A DNA stretch of 64,000 nt from Periweissella fabaria (GTDB lineage: Bacteria > Bacillota > Bacilli > Lactobacillales > Lactobacillaceae), in the NCBI RefSeq assembly GCF_918814575.1, contig NZ_CAKKNS010000008.1, forward strand, positions 1 to 64,000, read 5' to 3'. Under the pieces are notes generated by a model. The model was given only the letters and a program-made list of their open reading frames with translations. It did not search any database and was not told where the DNA came from. Positions within the stretch are counted from its first letter, which is position 1. Each line of letters begins with the position of its first letter. Both the position numbers and the translations under genes were made by a program. Shown here piece after piece: positions 35,877-44,881 of the stretch.

Positions 35877-36801
35877 AATTAACTAAACTATTCAGCGCTG
35901 CAACCGCCAATACGCCATCAAACTGTTGCCAAGTCTCAGCCGAAAATGCATTACTGATTTCACTCGTCGATACAATAGTTGCAATTTGATGACCAATGCC
36001 AAGTAAGGTTTCATTAGTCGGCTGCCAACTGTTTGGGATAATGGCAAACGGACTAAGTAATAATTCATCGACACTTTGATGACTAAGCGCCGTCAAAAAC
36101 GCTGCATCGCTACAAATAGCTCTCAAAGCAAATGCGTTTGTATCCGTCTGCGAAAGCTTAGCCGTTAATGCTGTTTTTAACGTACTCAACGTGGCTAAAT
36201 CAGCCTTAGCTTGCTCTGCGTTTACCGGGATTGTTGTTTGTCCTCGATATAACTCACTAATTGTTGCTAAATCAAGTTGGTCAGCTGGTAAAAATAAAGC
36301 TGTATACTGGTTAGTCAATTGATTACTGAATCCTTGACTGTAACTTAAATTTTGCGCTAATACCCTGGCTACCATGCCGGTAAATTCAGCTTTATCTGGC
36401 ATCGCATCTAAAACAAAATATGGATTAACTGCTAATTCTCGTTTCAGAAATTTAAATAATCGTGGTGCCAAATCTAATAACGTTAAAAAGTGTTGATATT
36501 TAAAACCTTGGAGGTGCTTTAAACTTTCAGTGATGAGTTCATGTGTATTTAAAGACTGTACTTTAGTAGCTGCCATTGGTCGTTGGTTAATCATCATATC
36601 AAGTAAAGTTACTAGCCATAACTCGCTTAAATTTCGCTGATAAACGGTTAAAACTTGATTGGTTGTTAAGTACCAACGGACACGCATAAATTCGTGAAAC
36701 TTTACGGCATCAAACGGGGCTAATTCATGTGTTTGTTGTTGTCTAACCCGTTGTTTTTGTTGGATTATTTTCTTAGTTTGGGCTTTACCACCACTACGCA
36801 T
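35875..36801 (-). CDS. Uncharacterised 308-residue protein
   Basis: I do not recognise a family. The first 25 residues are strongly basic and Gln-rich ('KAQTKKIIQQKQRVRQQQ'), which could bind nucleic acid. The rest is predicted mainly alpha-helical, with many Leu/Ala heptads and no membrane segment, signal peptide, Cys pair or recognisable catalytic motif. A real gene is supported by its length, codon use like its neighbours, and a dedicated terminator; the ATG at 36801 has TAGGAGT upstream. It lies downstream of the structured RNA at 36852-37111, whose terminator separates the two. Confidence 0.7.
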   Translation of the reverse strand: MRSGGKAQTKKIIQQKQRVRQQQTHELAPFDAVKFHEFMRVRWYLTTNQVLTVYQRNLSELWLVTLLDMMINQRPMAATKVQSLNTHELITESLKHLQGFKYQHFLTLLDLAPRLFKFLKRELAVNPYFVLDAMPDKAEFTGMVARVLAQNLSYSQGFSNQLTNQYTALFLPADQLDLATISELYRGQTTIPVNAEQAKADLATLSTLKTALTAKLSQTDTNAFALRAICSDAAFLTALSHQSVDELLLSPFAIIPNSWQPTNETLLGIGHQIATIVSTSEISNAFSAETWQQFDGVLAVAALNSLVN

Positions 36802-36851
36802 CTTACTACTCCTAGAAATGTTTAAATACCATTATAGTCATTTTGGGACAA

Positions 36852-37111
36852 AAGAAAAGAGCTGTAGGATTACCCTACAGCTCGATTTGGCATTTTGCTT
36901 GAATAACCGGTCAAGCCCGGGGAATTATTTCTAATTCCGTCACGGCAGTACTCCACTAATAAATTAGTGTAGTCATGAGTAGAAAAGGTAGATTCCACAA
37001 TCCCCTTAACAAGCACCCACAATTCGGTGGTATATGTGCCCTGCCTTCGAAAACCACTAGGCAATTACTTGCACCGGTAAAACCAGCTGGTTATTCTCGA
37101 CTCATCGCATA
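36852..37111 (-). ncRNA. Structured non-coding RNA (possible 6S RNA)
   Basis: About 260 bases with its own promoter and a strong terminator (stem 36859-36868 / 36874-36883, then TTTTCTTT). A long-range helix pairs GAATAACC (37089-37096) with 36901-36908 and continues as GGTGCAAG with 36909-36915, leaving a 13-base bulge on the 5' side; the roughly 150-base core includes a CACTAA/TTAGTG hairpin. There is no protein gene and no match to RNase P, tmRNA or SRP motifs. Size, closing helix and promoter-terminator layout suggest 6S RNA, but I cannot confirm the central bubble. Confidence 0.55.
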
Positions 37112-37117
37112 ACAATT

Positions 37118-37146
37118 ATGATATCACATTAATCTTAATTATGCAA
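37118..37146 (-). promoter_or_regulatory. Promoter of the non-coding RNA
   Basis: Minus strand -35 TTGCAT (37141-37146), 17-base spacer, -10 TATCAT (37118-37123), located just past the thiI stop. Predicted start near 37111. Confidence 0.6.
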
Positions 37147-37154
37147 AGGTATTT

Positions 37155-38372
37155 TTACAATAATTCCGCAAAAATATCTTCATCTGGATTTAAGTAGTTT
37201 TCACCCGGTTTAATCGTCACAATTTTAGTACCAGCTAAAGCACGTTCCATTAATCCTTCAACATCAATTAATTGTTCGAATTGGCGTGCTTTTTCTAAGT
37301 TTGGTCGTGTCTTAGGTGAAGGTGGCGCAAAAATAGTACAGCAATCTTCGAACGGCATAATAGAAAGATCAAACGTGCCAATTTCTTCGGCAACCTTAAT
37401 GATTTCAGTTTTATCCATTGAAACAACTGGCCGAATAACCGGCATCGTTGTCACATCATTGATGGCCATCATTGATTCCATGGTTTGTGAAGCCACTTGA
37501 CCAAGCGCTTCCCCATTAAAAATTGCCATCCCACCACGTTGTTCAGCCATTGCGACACTCAAACGGAGCATCAAACGACGTTGAATCGTCATCAAGTAAC
37601 CTTCCGGAACTTTTTCCTTAATCGTTTCTTGAATTTCAGTAAATGGAATTTGAATAAACTTGATTGCCCCCACTGATTGTGAGAGCACTTCCGTCAATTG
37701 CTTTGATTTAGCTAAAGCTTGTTCTGTTGTATATGGTGGACTAAAGAAATGGACCATTTCCATGTCCACTCCGCGCTTCATTCCAAGGTAAGCTGCCACT
37801 GGTGAATCAATTCCACCAGAAAGCATCATCATCCCCTTACCAGCCGTTCCAACTGGGAAACCACCAGCTCCTTTAATCGTTTCAGATGAAATGAAAATAC
37901 CGTTTTGACGAACATCAACTAAGATTTCAACGTCAGGATTTTTAACATCCACCGCTAATTCTGTAAATGCTTCAAATACGGCCCCACCAACTTCACGGTT
38001 AATAGCATTCGTATCCATGGGAAACTCTTTATCTGAACGTTTTGTGCTGACCTTGAAAGTCATTTCTGGTTTAACTTGTTCACGCATCATAGTGATGGCT
38101 GTTTCTTTAACCACTTCAATATCTTTTGGGAGTTGCACAACGGGTGAAAAAGTCTGAATTCCGAAGATAAGCTTCAACCGTTTCATGATTGGTTCTGGAT
38201 CAGTCCCATTCAAAACAACGTGCATCCGGTCACGTTTTGGATAAACGTGAACTTCTGGAAAATCATGTAAAGCCCGAATCGTGTTAGAACCTAACCGATT
38301 AATAAAATCTTTGATGTTTTTCCCTTTGGTTGACAGTTCACCGTAGCGAACCATAATTTCTGTATATTCCAA
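37155..38372 (-). CDS. thiI: tRNA 4-thiouridine synthase ThiI
   Basis: 405 residues. A ferredoxin-like N-terminus and THUMP domain (about 60-165) bind tRNA; the PP-loop '[20 protein letters not shown]' (about 183) adenylates U8, and sulfur comes from the cysteine desulfurase encoded immediately upstream. The rhodanese domain of E. coli ThiI is absent, as usual in Firmicutes, where persulfide is passed directly. Overlaps nothing; 13 bases after iscS. Role in tRNA s4U formation; thiazole synthesis is not supported by neighbours. Confidence 0.95.
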   Translation of the reverse strand: MEYTEIMVRYGELSTKGKNIKDFINRLGSNTIRALHDFPEVHVYPKRDRMHVVLNGTDPEPIMKRLKLIFGIQTFSPVVQLPKDIEVVKETAITMMREQVKPEMTFKVSTKRSDKEFPMDTNAINREVGGAVFEAFTELAVDVKNPDVEILVDVRQNGIFISSETIKGAGGFPVGTAGKGMMMLSGGIDSPVAAYLGMKRGVDMEMVHFFSPPYTTEQALAKSKQLTEVLSQSVGAIKFIQIPFTEIQETIKEKVPEGYLMTIQRRLMLRLSVAMAEQRGGMAIFNGEALGQVASQTMESMMAINDVTTMPVIRPVVSMDKTEIIKVAEEIGTFDLSIMPFEDCCTIFAPPSPKTRPNLEKARQFEQLIDVEGLMERALAGTKIVTIKPGENYLNPDEDIFAELL

Positions 38373-38385
38373 AGTATACCTCTTT

Positions 38386-39552
38386 CTAGTTTGATGCGTT
38401 ACGCTTGGTCATAATTTTACCAAAGCCGGCATAAATAGTGTCAAATGCTTGGTTAAACGCCGCTGCTTCAGCAAGTGTATTGGTCGCATCGAGTGAAACC
38501 CGTACTGCTGATGTGGCTAAATGTTCGGGGGTATGCATCGCCATTAACGTGCCTGAAACTTGTTCCTTTTTTGAAGAGCAAGCAGACGTCGTTGAGATGT
38601 AAATGCCATGATCTTCAAATGCATGTACAATTGTTTCCCCTCGCACACCTTCAATCGCAAACGTTAAAATATGGGGGGCAAAATGGTCATCAGTTCCCGA
38701 AAAAATCGTGATATTAGGTTGCCCTTTGATGTGGTCGATGATCGTTTTACGAACCGTTTGTTCTTGCTGATTTTTTACCGTTTCATCAGTCGTAACCATC
38801 CGCAATGCTTTGGCCATCGCAGCAATTGCCGGTACATTTTCCGTACCTGAACGTAAATTACTTTCTTGACCACCACCTGACATTAACGGTGCTAATTTTT
38901 TACCAGCTTTCATGTAAATAAAGCCAGTCCCCCGAGGCGCATGGAACTTGTGCCCTGAAAAGGTCGCAAAATCAACGCGGGGATTAAATACTAAATCACG
39001 TAAGCCTTTACCAACGGCTTGGACAGCATCGACGTGAAAATGAATTGTTGGATAGTCAGCTAATACTGCCCCAATTTCATCAATTGGTTGGATTGATCCA
39101 ACTTCGTTATTCACAGCCATGACTGATACTAAGATGGTATCCGGCCGAATTGCAGCTGCCACATCACTGGCACTCACCCGTCCGGTACGATCAACTGGTA
39201 AATACGTTACTTCGTAGCCTAATTGTTCGAGTTGTTGCATTGTATTGATTACAGCTGGGTGCTCAATTTGGGTGGTAATTAAATGCTTACCAAAGGCACG
39301 TTTTGCAATGGCCGTTCCTTTGATTACCCAGTTATCACCTTCTGTACCACCGGAGGTAAAGAAGATTTCTTGTTTTTTCACACCTAAAATAGCAGCTATT
39401 TGTTGGCGTGATTGACTTAATAACTTATCGGCCTTTTCACCAAAATTATGCAATGAACTTGGATTGCCCCAAATACTTTGCGAAACTTTCGTGTAGGTTT
39501 CTAAAACTGAAGCATCAGCTTGCGTTGTTGCTGAATTATCAAAATAAATCAT
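38386..39552 (-). CDS. iscS: Cysteine desulfurase (NifS/IscS family)
   Basis: 388 residues, PLP enzyme that turns cysteine into alanine and a persulfide. The PLP lysine is in '[13 protein letters not shown]', and the sulfur-carrying Cys is in '[13 protein letters not shown]' (about 325). The short active-site loop resembles NifZ/YrvO-type enzymes dedicated to tRNA thiolation. Adjacent thiI marks ThiI as a partner, like Bacillus nifZ-thiI. The region 39553-39717 upstream shows no gene. Confidence 0.93.
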   Translation of the reverse strand: MIYFDNSATTQADASVLETYTKVSQSIWGNPSSLHNFGEKADKLLSQSRQQIAAILGVKKQEIFFTSGGTEGDNWVIKGTAIAKRAFGKHLITTQIEHPAVINTMQQLEQLGYEVTYLPVDRTGRVSASDVAAAIRPDTILVSVMAVNNEVGSIQPIDEIGAVLADYPTIHFHVDAVQAVGKGLRDLVFNPRVDFATFSGHKFHAPRGTGFIYMKAGKKLAPLMSGGGQESNLRSGTENVPAIAAMAKALRMVTTDETVKNQQEQTVRKTIIDHIKGQPNITIFSGTDDHFAPHILTFAIEGVRGETIVHAFEDHGIYISTTSACSSKKEQVSGTLMAMHTPEHLATSAVRVSLDATNTLAEAAAFNQAFDTIYAGFGKIMTKRNASN

Positions 39553-39717
39553 GAATATCCACTTCTTTCTAAATAAAATCGCTGGCTGATAGAAACACTC
39601 ATTAATAATAAGGAATTTTACGACGTTTGTGAAGAGCCTTGCTCAATAAAACTAAGATTATGAGAAATATTTAGTGCTTTGTCATTATTTCCACCAAGAT
39701 TTAAGCGTTAAAATAAT

Positions 39718-39757
39718 AAAACTAGCCAACCCAGATTAATGTGGATTGGCTAGTTTT
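39718..39757 (-). terminator. Terminator of the betaine/choline transporter operon
   Basis: AAAACTAGCCAA pairs with TTGGCTAGTTTT (12 bp) around a 16-base loop, 21 bases past the stop of the ATPase gene. Confidence 0.85.
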
Positions 39758-39778
39758 ACATGCAAAACATATTATCAT

Positions 39779-40741
39779 TTACATATCTTGAAAATCACTA
39801 ACAAACTTAAAGAGTTGGCTTTTTGTCAACACCTTAGTTCCTTGGCTTTTTGTTTCAATCGTAATCGAGTCACGGTTTTCCAGAAGCTTCATGGCCTCAC
39901 CAACCGTCGCCGTAGTATCTAAATCACTTACTACCGTTGCATCTGGTTGCACACTGACGTACCCCAATAAAATAAGGCGACTTAAATATACGCCAAAGAC
40001 ATCTTTAGCCATTGAGTTAGCAAACATTTCACTAACAAATGTATTAGTTGGATTTTGAACAATTTCTTCTGGCGTATCAACTTGTAGGATTTCGCCATGG
40101 CGCATAACGGCAATGCGATCTCCTAACCGTAAAGCTTCATCCATATCATGCGTCACAAAGATAATGGTTGTTCCAAATTGTTGATGGATTTTTTTAACCA
40201 ATGCTTGTAATTGACCCCGTAAAATTGGATCAAGGGCACTAAATGGTTCATCCATTAAGACCACATCTTGATTGGCTGCAAAAGCTCGTAAGATACCTAT
40301 CCGTTGTTGTTCCCCACCTGAAAGCTCATTGGGCATGCGATCACGATAATTTGCCGGATCCATGTCAACTTCCCGTAACAAATCATCGACCATTTTATTT
40401 GTTGCCGCTTTAGGTTGTTTTTTCATTTCGGGAATTAAACTAATGTTTTGCGCAACCGTCATATTAGGAAAAAGCGCAATTTGTTGTAAAACGTAGCCAA
40501 TTTGCAAGCGTAATTCACGTAAATTATATTCGGTAACATTCTTACCTTTAAAAATAACATTACCCTTAGTTTGCGTAATTAATTGATTAACCATTTTAAG
40601 CGTAGTTGTCTTACCACTTCCTGATGAACCAACTAAAACTAAAAATTCACCAGCTTGAACATCAAGTGATAAATTAGCTACTACGGTCTTATCCTGATAT
40701 ATCTTGGTAACGTTATCTAATTTAATTAATGTGTCTGTCAT
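39779..40741 (-). CDS. Betaine/carnitine/choline-type ABC transporter ATP-binding protein
   Basis: 320 residues, OpuCA-like. Walker A 'VGSSGSGKTTTLKM' (about 37), signature 'LSGGEQQRIGILRAFA', Walker B 'VVLMDEPFSALDPI', switch 'FVTHDMDEAL'. After about residue 240 a shortened CBS-like region follows, ending in 'TKSQLFKFVSDF', which in this family senses ionic strength. Overlaps its permease gene by four bases (ATGA type), so the two are translationally coupled. Compatible-solute or choline uptake is the expected role. Confidence 0.9.
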   Translation of the reverse strand: MTDTLIKLDNVTKIYQDKTVVANLSLDVQAGEFLVLVGSSGSGKTTTLKMVNQLITQTKGNVIFKGKNVTEYNLRELRLQIGYVLQQIALFPNMTVAQNISLIPEMKKQPKAATNKMVDDLLREVDMDPANYRDRMPNELSGGEQQRIGILRAFAANQDVVLMDEPFSALDPILRGQLQALVKKIHQQFGTTIIFVTHDMDEALRLGDRIAVMRHGEILQVDTPEEIVQNPTNTFVSEMFANSMAKDVFGVYLSRLILLGYVSVQPDATVVSDLDTTATVGEAMKLLENRDSITIETKSQGTKVLTKSQLFKFVSDFQDM

Positions 40742-42276
40742 TTTTCTTTAGCTCCTAACAAATGGTGCGTAACTAAGAAATCACGAGCAACAACCGCTGG
40801 TGCTTTACCTTTAACGTTAACTTGATAATTCATTTCTCGCATTTCATCTTCAGTAATCTTACCAGCCAAAACATTCAAGGTATCAATAATTTCTGGATGC
40901 TCTTTTGCCAGTGTAGCTGAAACTAACGGTGCACCTTGATAAACTGGGAATAAATGATGATTATCTTTTAATTCAACAAAATTATATTGGCGAATTTGTG
41001 AATCCGTTGAGAAGCCATCAATCACATTAACTTTTCCACTTCGTAATGCTTCATACCTAAGGGCCGCATCAACAGATTGTGAAGTCACTGATAGTCCATA
41101 TTTCGCTTGCAACCCTTTATAGCCATCAGCCCGATTGAGAAATTCTAAATCAAAACCAGCATGTAATTTAGCCTCAATATTGCGTAAATCAGAAATGTTT
41201 TTTAGATGATACTTATCGGCAAAGGCTTTCGTAACAATAATTGAATACGTATTGTTATATTCCATCGGTGGTAAGTAATCAAAACCAAATTGATCTTTTA
41301 AGTCTTTTTTGGCATATCCATATAGCTGTTCTGGTGATACCCCTGTATCACGTTGCCCATTAGGTGTTTTAACTAAACTTTCTAATACCGTTCCAGTAAA
41401 TTCTGGATAAATATCAATTTGTTTTGCTTTTAAGGCGTTAAATAAGAAACTCGTTTGTCCAAAATTAGGCTTTAAAATAACTTTCGTATTTGAATCTTTA
41501 GCTTCAATTAGCTCTTTATACATGTTAATTAAAATATCTGGTTCTGAACCCAGCTTACCAGCAATTGTTATGGTAGTTTGCTGTGGCTGCACGGCATGAT
41601 ACACACTATTACCAACTGGAATTGCCACGATTAACAACAACGCGGCAATTGAATAGCGTAATTTACCTTTTTGCAGAACGTAAATTAAAGCGCTAAAGAT
41701 AATCGCTAATATTGCTGCTGCCAAAGCACCGATAATCGTTAACGTATTATCGTTACGATCAATGCCTAAAAGAATCAAATTCCCTAAACCACCGGCCCCA
41801 ATTAAAGCGGCTAGTGTTGCAGTTCCAATAATCATTACCAAGGCCTGGCGAATACCCGCAATAATAGTTGGTAACGCAATGGGCAATTGCACCTTCGTTA
41901 ATTTCTCAAACTTTGTCATCCCAAATGCATCGGCAGCCTCATCAAGTGATTCATCGATGGACGTTAATCCAATATACGTATTTTGAAAAATTGGTAAAAT
42001 TGCATAAACCACCAACGCAATTACGGCTGGCACCTGTCCAATTCCGACGAACGGAATTAACAAACCTAGCAGGGCTAATGACGGAATCGTTTGTAAAACT
42101 CCGGCAAATTGTGTAATCACATACGCAACTTTTTTATGGTTTAAAACACTAATAGCGACTGGAACTGCGATGATAATGACAATTACTAACGCAATTAATG
42201 ATATCTCAATATGTTGCAAAATCGCATTGAACAAATTAAAACGTTCTGAAATCAATGTCTGGATAAAATGCGACAT
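40738..42276 (-). CDS. Fused permease and substrate-binding protein for betaine/choline-type solutes
   Basis: 512 residues in one chain: an OpuCB-like permease (about 1-205, five to six membrane segments, 'DEAADAFGMTKFEKLTKVQLPIALP' as coupling loop) and, after a further membrane segment near 212-228, an extracellular OpuCC-like ligand domain (about 235-510, 'ITIAGKLGSEPDILINMYKELIEA', 'YPEFTGTV'). Such fusions (ChoS, OpuABC types) carry choline or glycine betaine. The aromatic cage residues needed to choose a ligand cannot be assigned from sequence alone. Confidence 0.9.
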   Translation of the reverse strand: MSHFIQTLISERFNLFNAILQHIEISLIALVIVIIIAVPVAISVLNHKKVAYVITQFAGVLQTIPSLALLGLLIPFVGIGQVPAVIALVVYAILPIFQNTYIGLTSIDESLDEAADAFGMTKFEKLTKVQLPIALPTIIAGIRQALVMIIGTATLAALIGAGGLGNLILLGIDRNDNTLTIIGALAAAILAIIFSALIYVLQKGKLRYSIAALLLIVAIPVGNSVYHAVQPQQTTITIAGKLGSEPDILINMYKELIEAKDSNTKVILKPNFGQTSFLFNALKAKQIDIYPEFTGTVLESLVKTPNGQRDTGVSPEQLYGYAKKDLKDQFGFDYLPPMEYNNTYSIIVTKAFADKYHLKNISDLRNIEAKLHAGFDLEFLNRADGYKGLQAKYGLSVTSQSVDAALRYEALRSGKVNVIDGFSTDSQIRQYNFVELKDNHHLFPVYQGAPLVSATLAKEHPEIIDTLNVLAGKITEDEMREMNYQVNVKGKAPAVVARDFLVTHHLLGAKEK

Positions 42277-42461
42277 TTAGTTTTTCCTCCCGGTTCTACT
42301 TTTCGTTAAAAAAACGCTTACAATTTAATAGTAAATCTTATAAGTATCTATCTTATCAAAAAAACAGCTAAAAACACATTACAAAAGTCTTAATAATGTA
42401 TTCAATTTGATTAAGGTATCTTTTATAAATTGCTTGCTAGTTAACTCTCCTAATTTAAATA

Positions 42462-42809
42462 CTATAGAAAGTCTTTTCGAATCGGTGTAAATGAATCAAG
42501 TAACCTACTATCATCAACTAAAGGAATGCATCCATGTGGATAATTACTTGGAAAATAAATTGAATCACCTACTTGGACTTGGTGACGTTCAATATGATCA
42601 GGATACTGAATGGTAAATTCGAAACTACCTTGCAAAACAAAAGTTGTCTGAACGTGCTTATGTTGATGATATGGAATTGGTGACCCAACTGCTAGCCCAT
42701 GTTCAAAAACCACTAACGTATTCATTAGGCCATCGCCATAAGCCAAGACTTTACGTAAACTATTATCATCAACACGTTGCAATGTCTGTTCGTTATCATA
42801 AAAAAACAT
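42462..42809 (-). CDS. Small cupin-domain protein
   Basis: 115 residues, one double-stranded beta-helix. The metal-binding motif is 'PIPYHQHKHVQTTFVLQGSFEF' with the HxH...Q/E...H pattern (His at about 46, 48 and 87), and 'YFPSNYPHGCIPL' is the second cupin motif. It resembles KdgF-type pectin-degradation or regulatory cupins, but no neighbouring pathway supports a function. A single gene, downstream of gatA2, with no obvious terminator. Confidence 0.8.
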   Translation of the reverse strand: MFFYDNEQTLQRVDDNSLRKVLAYGDGLMNTLVVFEHGLAVGSPIPYHQHKHVQTTFVLQGSFEFTIQYPDHIERHQVQVGDSIYFPSNYPHGCIPLVDDSRLLDSFTPIRKDFL

Positions 42810-42892
42810 TTTAATATCCCACTTTCTATTAAGAATATGTTTAACTATACCACTTGACCGCTAATCCCTATTTCTGAATCGGCAAATCGTTA

Positions 42893-44343
42893 TTATAACT
42901 TAGGATATTTACTTAATAAGTCACTGACTTGTTCAAATGCATACGCTAATTGATAAACTTTTTGTTCACTAAAACGTGGTCCAATAATCTGTAACCCAAC
43001 TGGTAGCCCTTCTGAAAAACCAGCATTGATTGAAAGCGCTGGTAGCCCTGCAAAGTTGGCCGGTGTCACCAGAATATCAAACATATCGGCTTCAGCCTGG
43101 GTTGGTTCTTGATAGTTATCACCATAAGCGACTATCGGCGTTGTTGGTCCGATAATTAAGTCATATTTTGCGAATATTTGGTCAAAATCTTGATTAATTA
43201 ACGTCCGAATTTGCGCTGCTTTACGATATAAATTTTGATACTGTTCCGGTACAAGGGCTAAGGTCCCAAACATCAAACAACTTTTGACATTCTCACCAAG
43301 GCCCTCTGAACGGATAGTTGTATAAAAATCTTGTAAAATATCTAAATTTTCAGTCCGATAACCACTCGTATTATGATCAAAATTAGCGAAGTTAATAGCA
43401 GCTTCTGCATAAGACATCACATACCACGCACTACGCGCATATTTAACGTGGGGTAAATTGATTTCTTCTACATGAGCCCCTAACGCTTCAAATTGGCGTA
43501 CAGCAGCTAAAATTTGCGTTTTAACGCCATCAGAAACGCCTGGTCCCATAAACTCAACTGGTAACCCGATTTTCATGCCTTTAATACTATCAGTCAACTT
43601 AGCAGTAAAATCTGGTAGAATTTCGTGTGAACTTGCATCATCTAATTCATCAAAGCCAGACAACACATTTAAAAGTGCAGCATTATCATGCACATTTCGG
43701 GTTAATGGTCCAACTTGATCTAATGAAGATGCAAATGCAATAACTCCAGCTCGTGAAACACGGCCATAAGATGGCTTCATTCCCACGATGCCATTATAAC
43801 TAGCTGGTTGCCGTACAGATCCTCCAGTATCAGAACCTAAAGCTGCTAAAACTTGCCCCCCTGCAACTGTTGCTCCGGAACCACCTGATGATCCACCTGG
43901 TAATTTATCTTGATTCCAGGCATTACGGGTCACTTGATACCCAGAAGTTTCACTAGTTGATCCCATTGCTAATTCATCAAGATTAGTTTTACCAATCGTA
44001 ATAGCACCAGCGTGGGTTATTTTTTAACAACTGTGGCATCGTAACTTGGCTGATAATTTTGCAGCATTTTTGATGCTCCAGTTGTAATAATATCTTTCGT
44101 TAGAATATTATCTTTAATTGCAACAGGAATTCCACTAAACAAACTATTCGGATTAATACCTTGCGCATCAATTGCAGCCGCTTGTTCTAATGCATGTTCT
44201 TTTGTCACTAAAATATAGGCTTTTAATTTATCGTCGGTAGCGTTAATTCGGGCCAAGGTTTGTTCGGTTAATTCCACAGCACTAATTTTTTTAGCGACTA
44301 ATTGCTGGTGTAATGTAACTAAATCTGTCTCAAAATAATTCAT
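42893..44343 (-). pseudogene. gatA paralogue broken by a one-base frameshift
   Basis: Similar along its length to GatA at 48843-50306. The first 108 codons end at a TAA (44017) right after 'YDATVVKK'; in the true gatA this reads on into '[23 protein letters not shown]'. Adding one A to the A6 run at 44020-44025 restores the frame ('KKITHAGAITIGKTNLDELAMGSTS', in parts) and gives about 483 residues against 487. The amidase-signature residues survive: Lys in 'IPVAIKDNI', the Ser pair in 'GGSSGGSG' and 'GSDTGGS'. The rest remains open, so decay is recent, or the base is a sequencing error. Confidence 0.85.
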
Positions 44344-44345
44344 CG

Positions 44346-44597
44346 TTATAGTTCCTCCAATTTAAAGTACGCTGAGGGAATCATCGTTAATCCTGTATCA
44401 TTTTGTAAGCCATCATTTTCTTCCGTAACGACATATGTCGGTTCAACATCTGTACAATCACATTCAGCAAAATTTGCAGTTAAATCAAGAAAAACTTGAA
44501 CATTTTTTTGATATGTAGCGACTTCGTCTTCATTAAAACGAAGTAACATTAACTTACCTAATTCATTAATATCTTGTGATGAAAGTTTTGCTACCAT
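44346..44597 (-). CDS. GatC-like protein (second copy)
   Basis: 83 residues; resembles GatC at 50306-50620 in 'DINELGKLMLLRFNEDE' and 'VEPTYVVTEENDGLQNDTG', but is about 20 residues shorter at the C-terminus. GatC is the small subunit that stabilises GatA. It ends two bases before the gatA paralogue, the same order as the main operon. No second gatB is present, so a separate tRNA amidotransferase is unlikely from these genes alone. Confidence 0.75.
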   Translation of the reverse strand: MVAKLSSQDINELGKLMLLRFNEDEVATYQKNVQVFLDLTANFAECDCTDVEPTYVVTEENDGLQNDTGLTMIPSAYFKLEEL

Positions 44598-44752
44598 AAC
44601 ATTATCTCCCTAATTTGTTAATATTATTAATAAATCTATCAGAGAATACGTTAAGTTACCAATATTTAGTTTACTTAAATTACATCCCCACGCATATCCC
44701 CGGAGATAGTACCCAAGCTATTAAAAAAATCCGAAAAGAAAAATAGAACCAA

Positions 44753-44790
44753 AAAAAGATCCGAAAAAATAATTTTTTCCGGATCTTTTT
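44753..44790 (-). terminator. Terminator after rlmD
   Basis: AAAAAGATCCG pairs with CGGATCTTTTT, with an AT helix inside. It separates the gatCAB-dgkB-rlmD unit from the second gatCA pair. The gap 44598-44752 holds nothing else I can name. Confidence 0.8.
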
Positions 44791-44881
44791 GTGTATATTT
44801 TGAATATATCAGATTTCTAAAATGCCTTTGACCAGCAAATTACTACTAAAATCTAGTTATGTTGTAATTATCCAATTGATA

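Noticed and set aside
36870-37064. 64-codon frame inside the structured RNA
   Set aside because: TTG start without a Shine-Dalgarno, and the same strand carries an RNA with its own promoter, helix and terminator.
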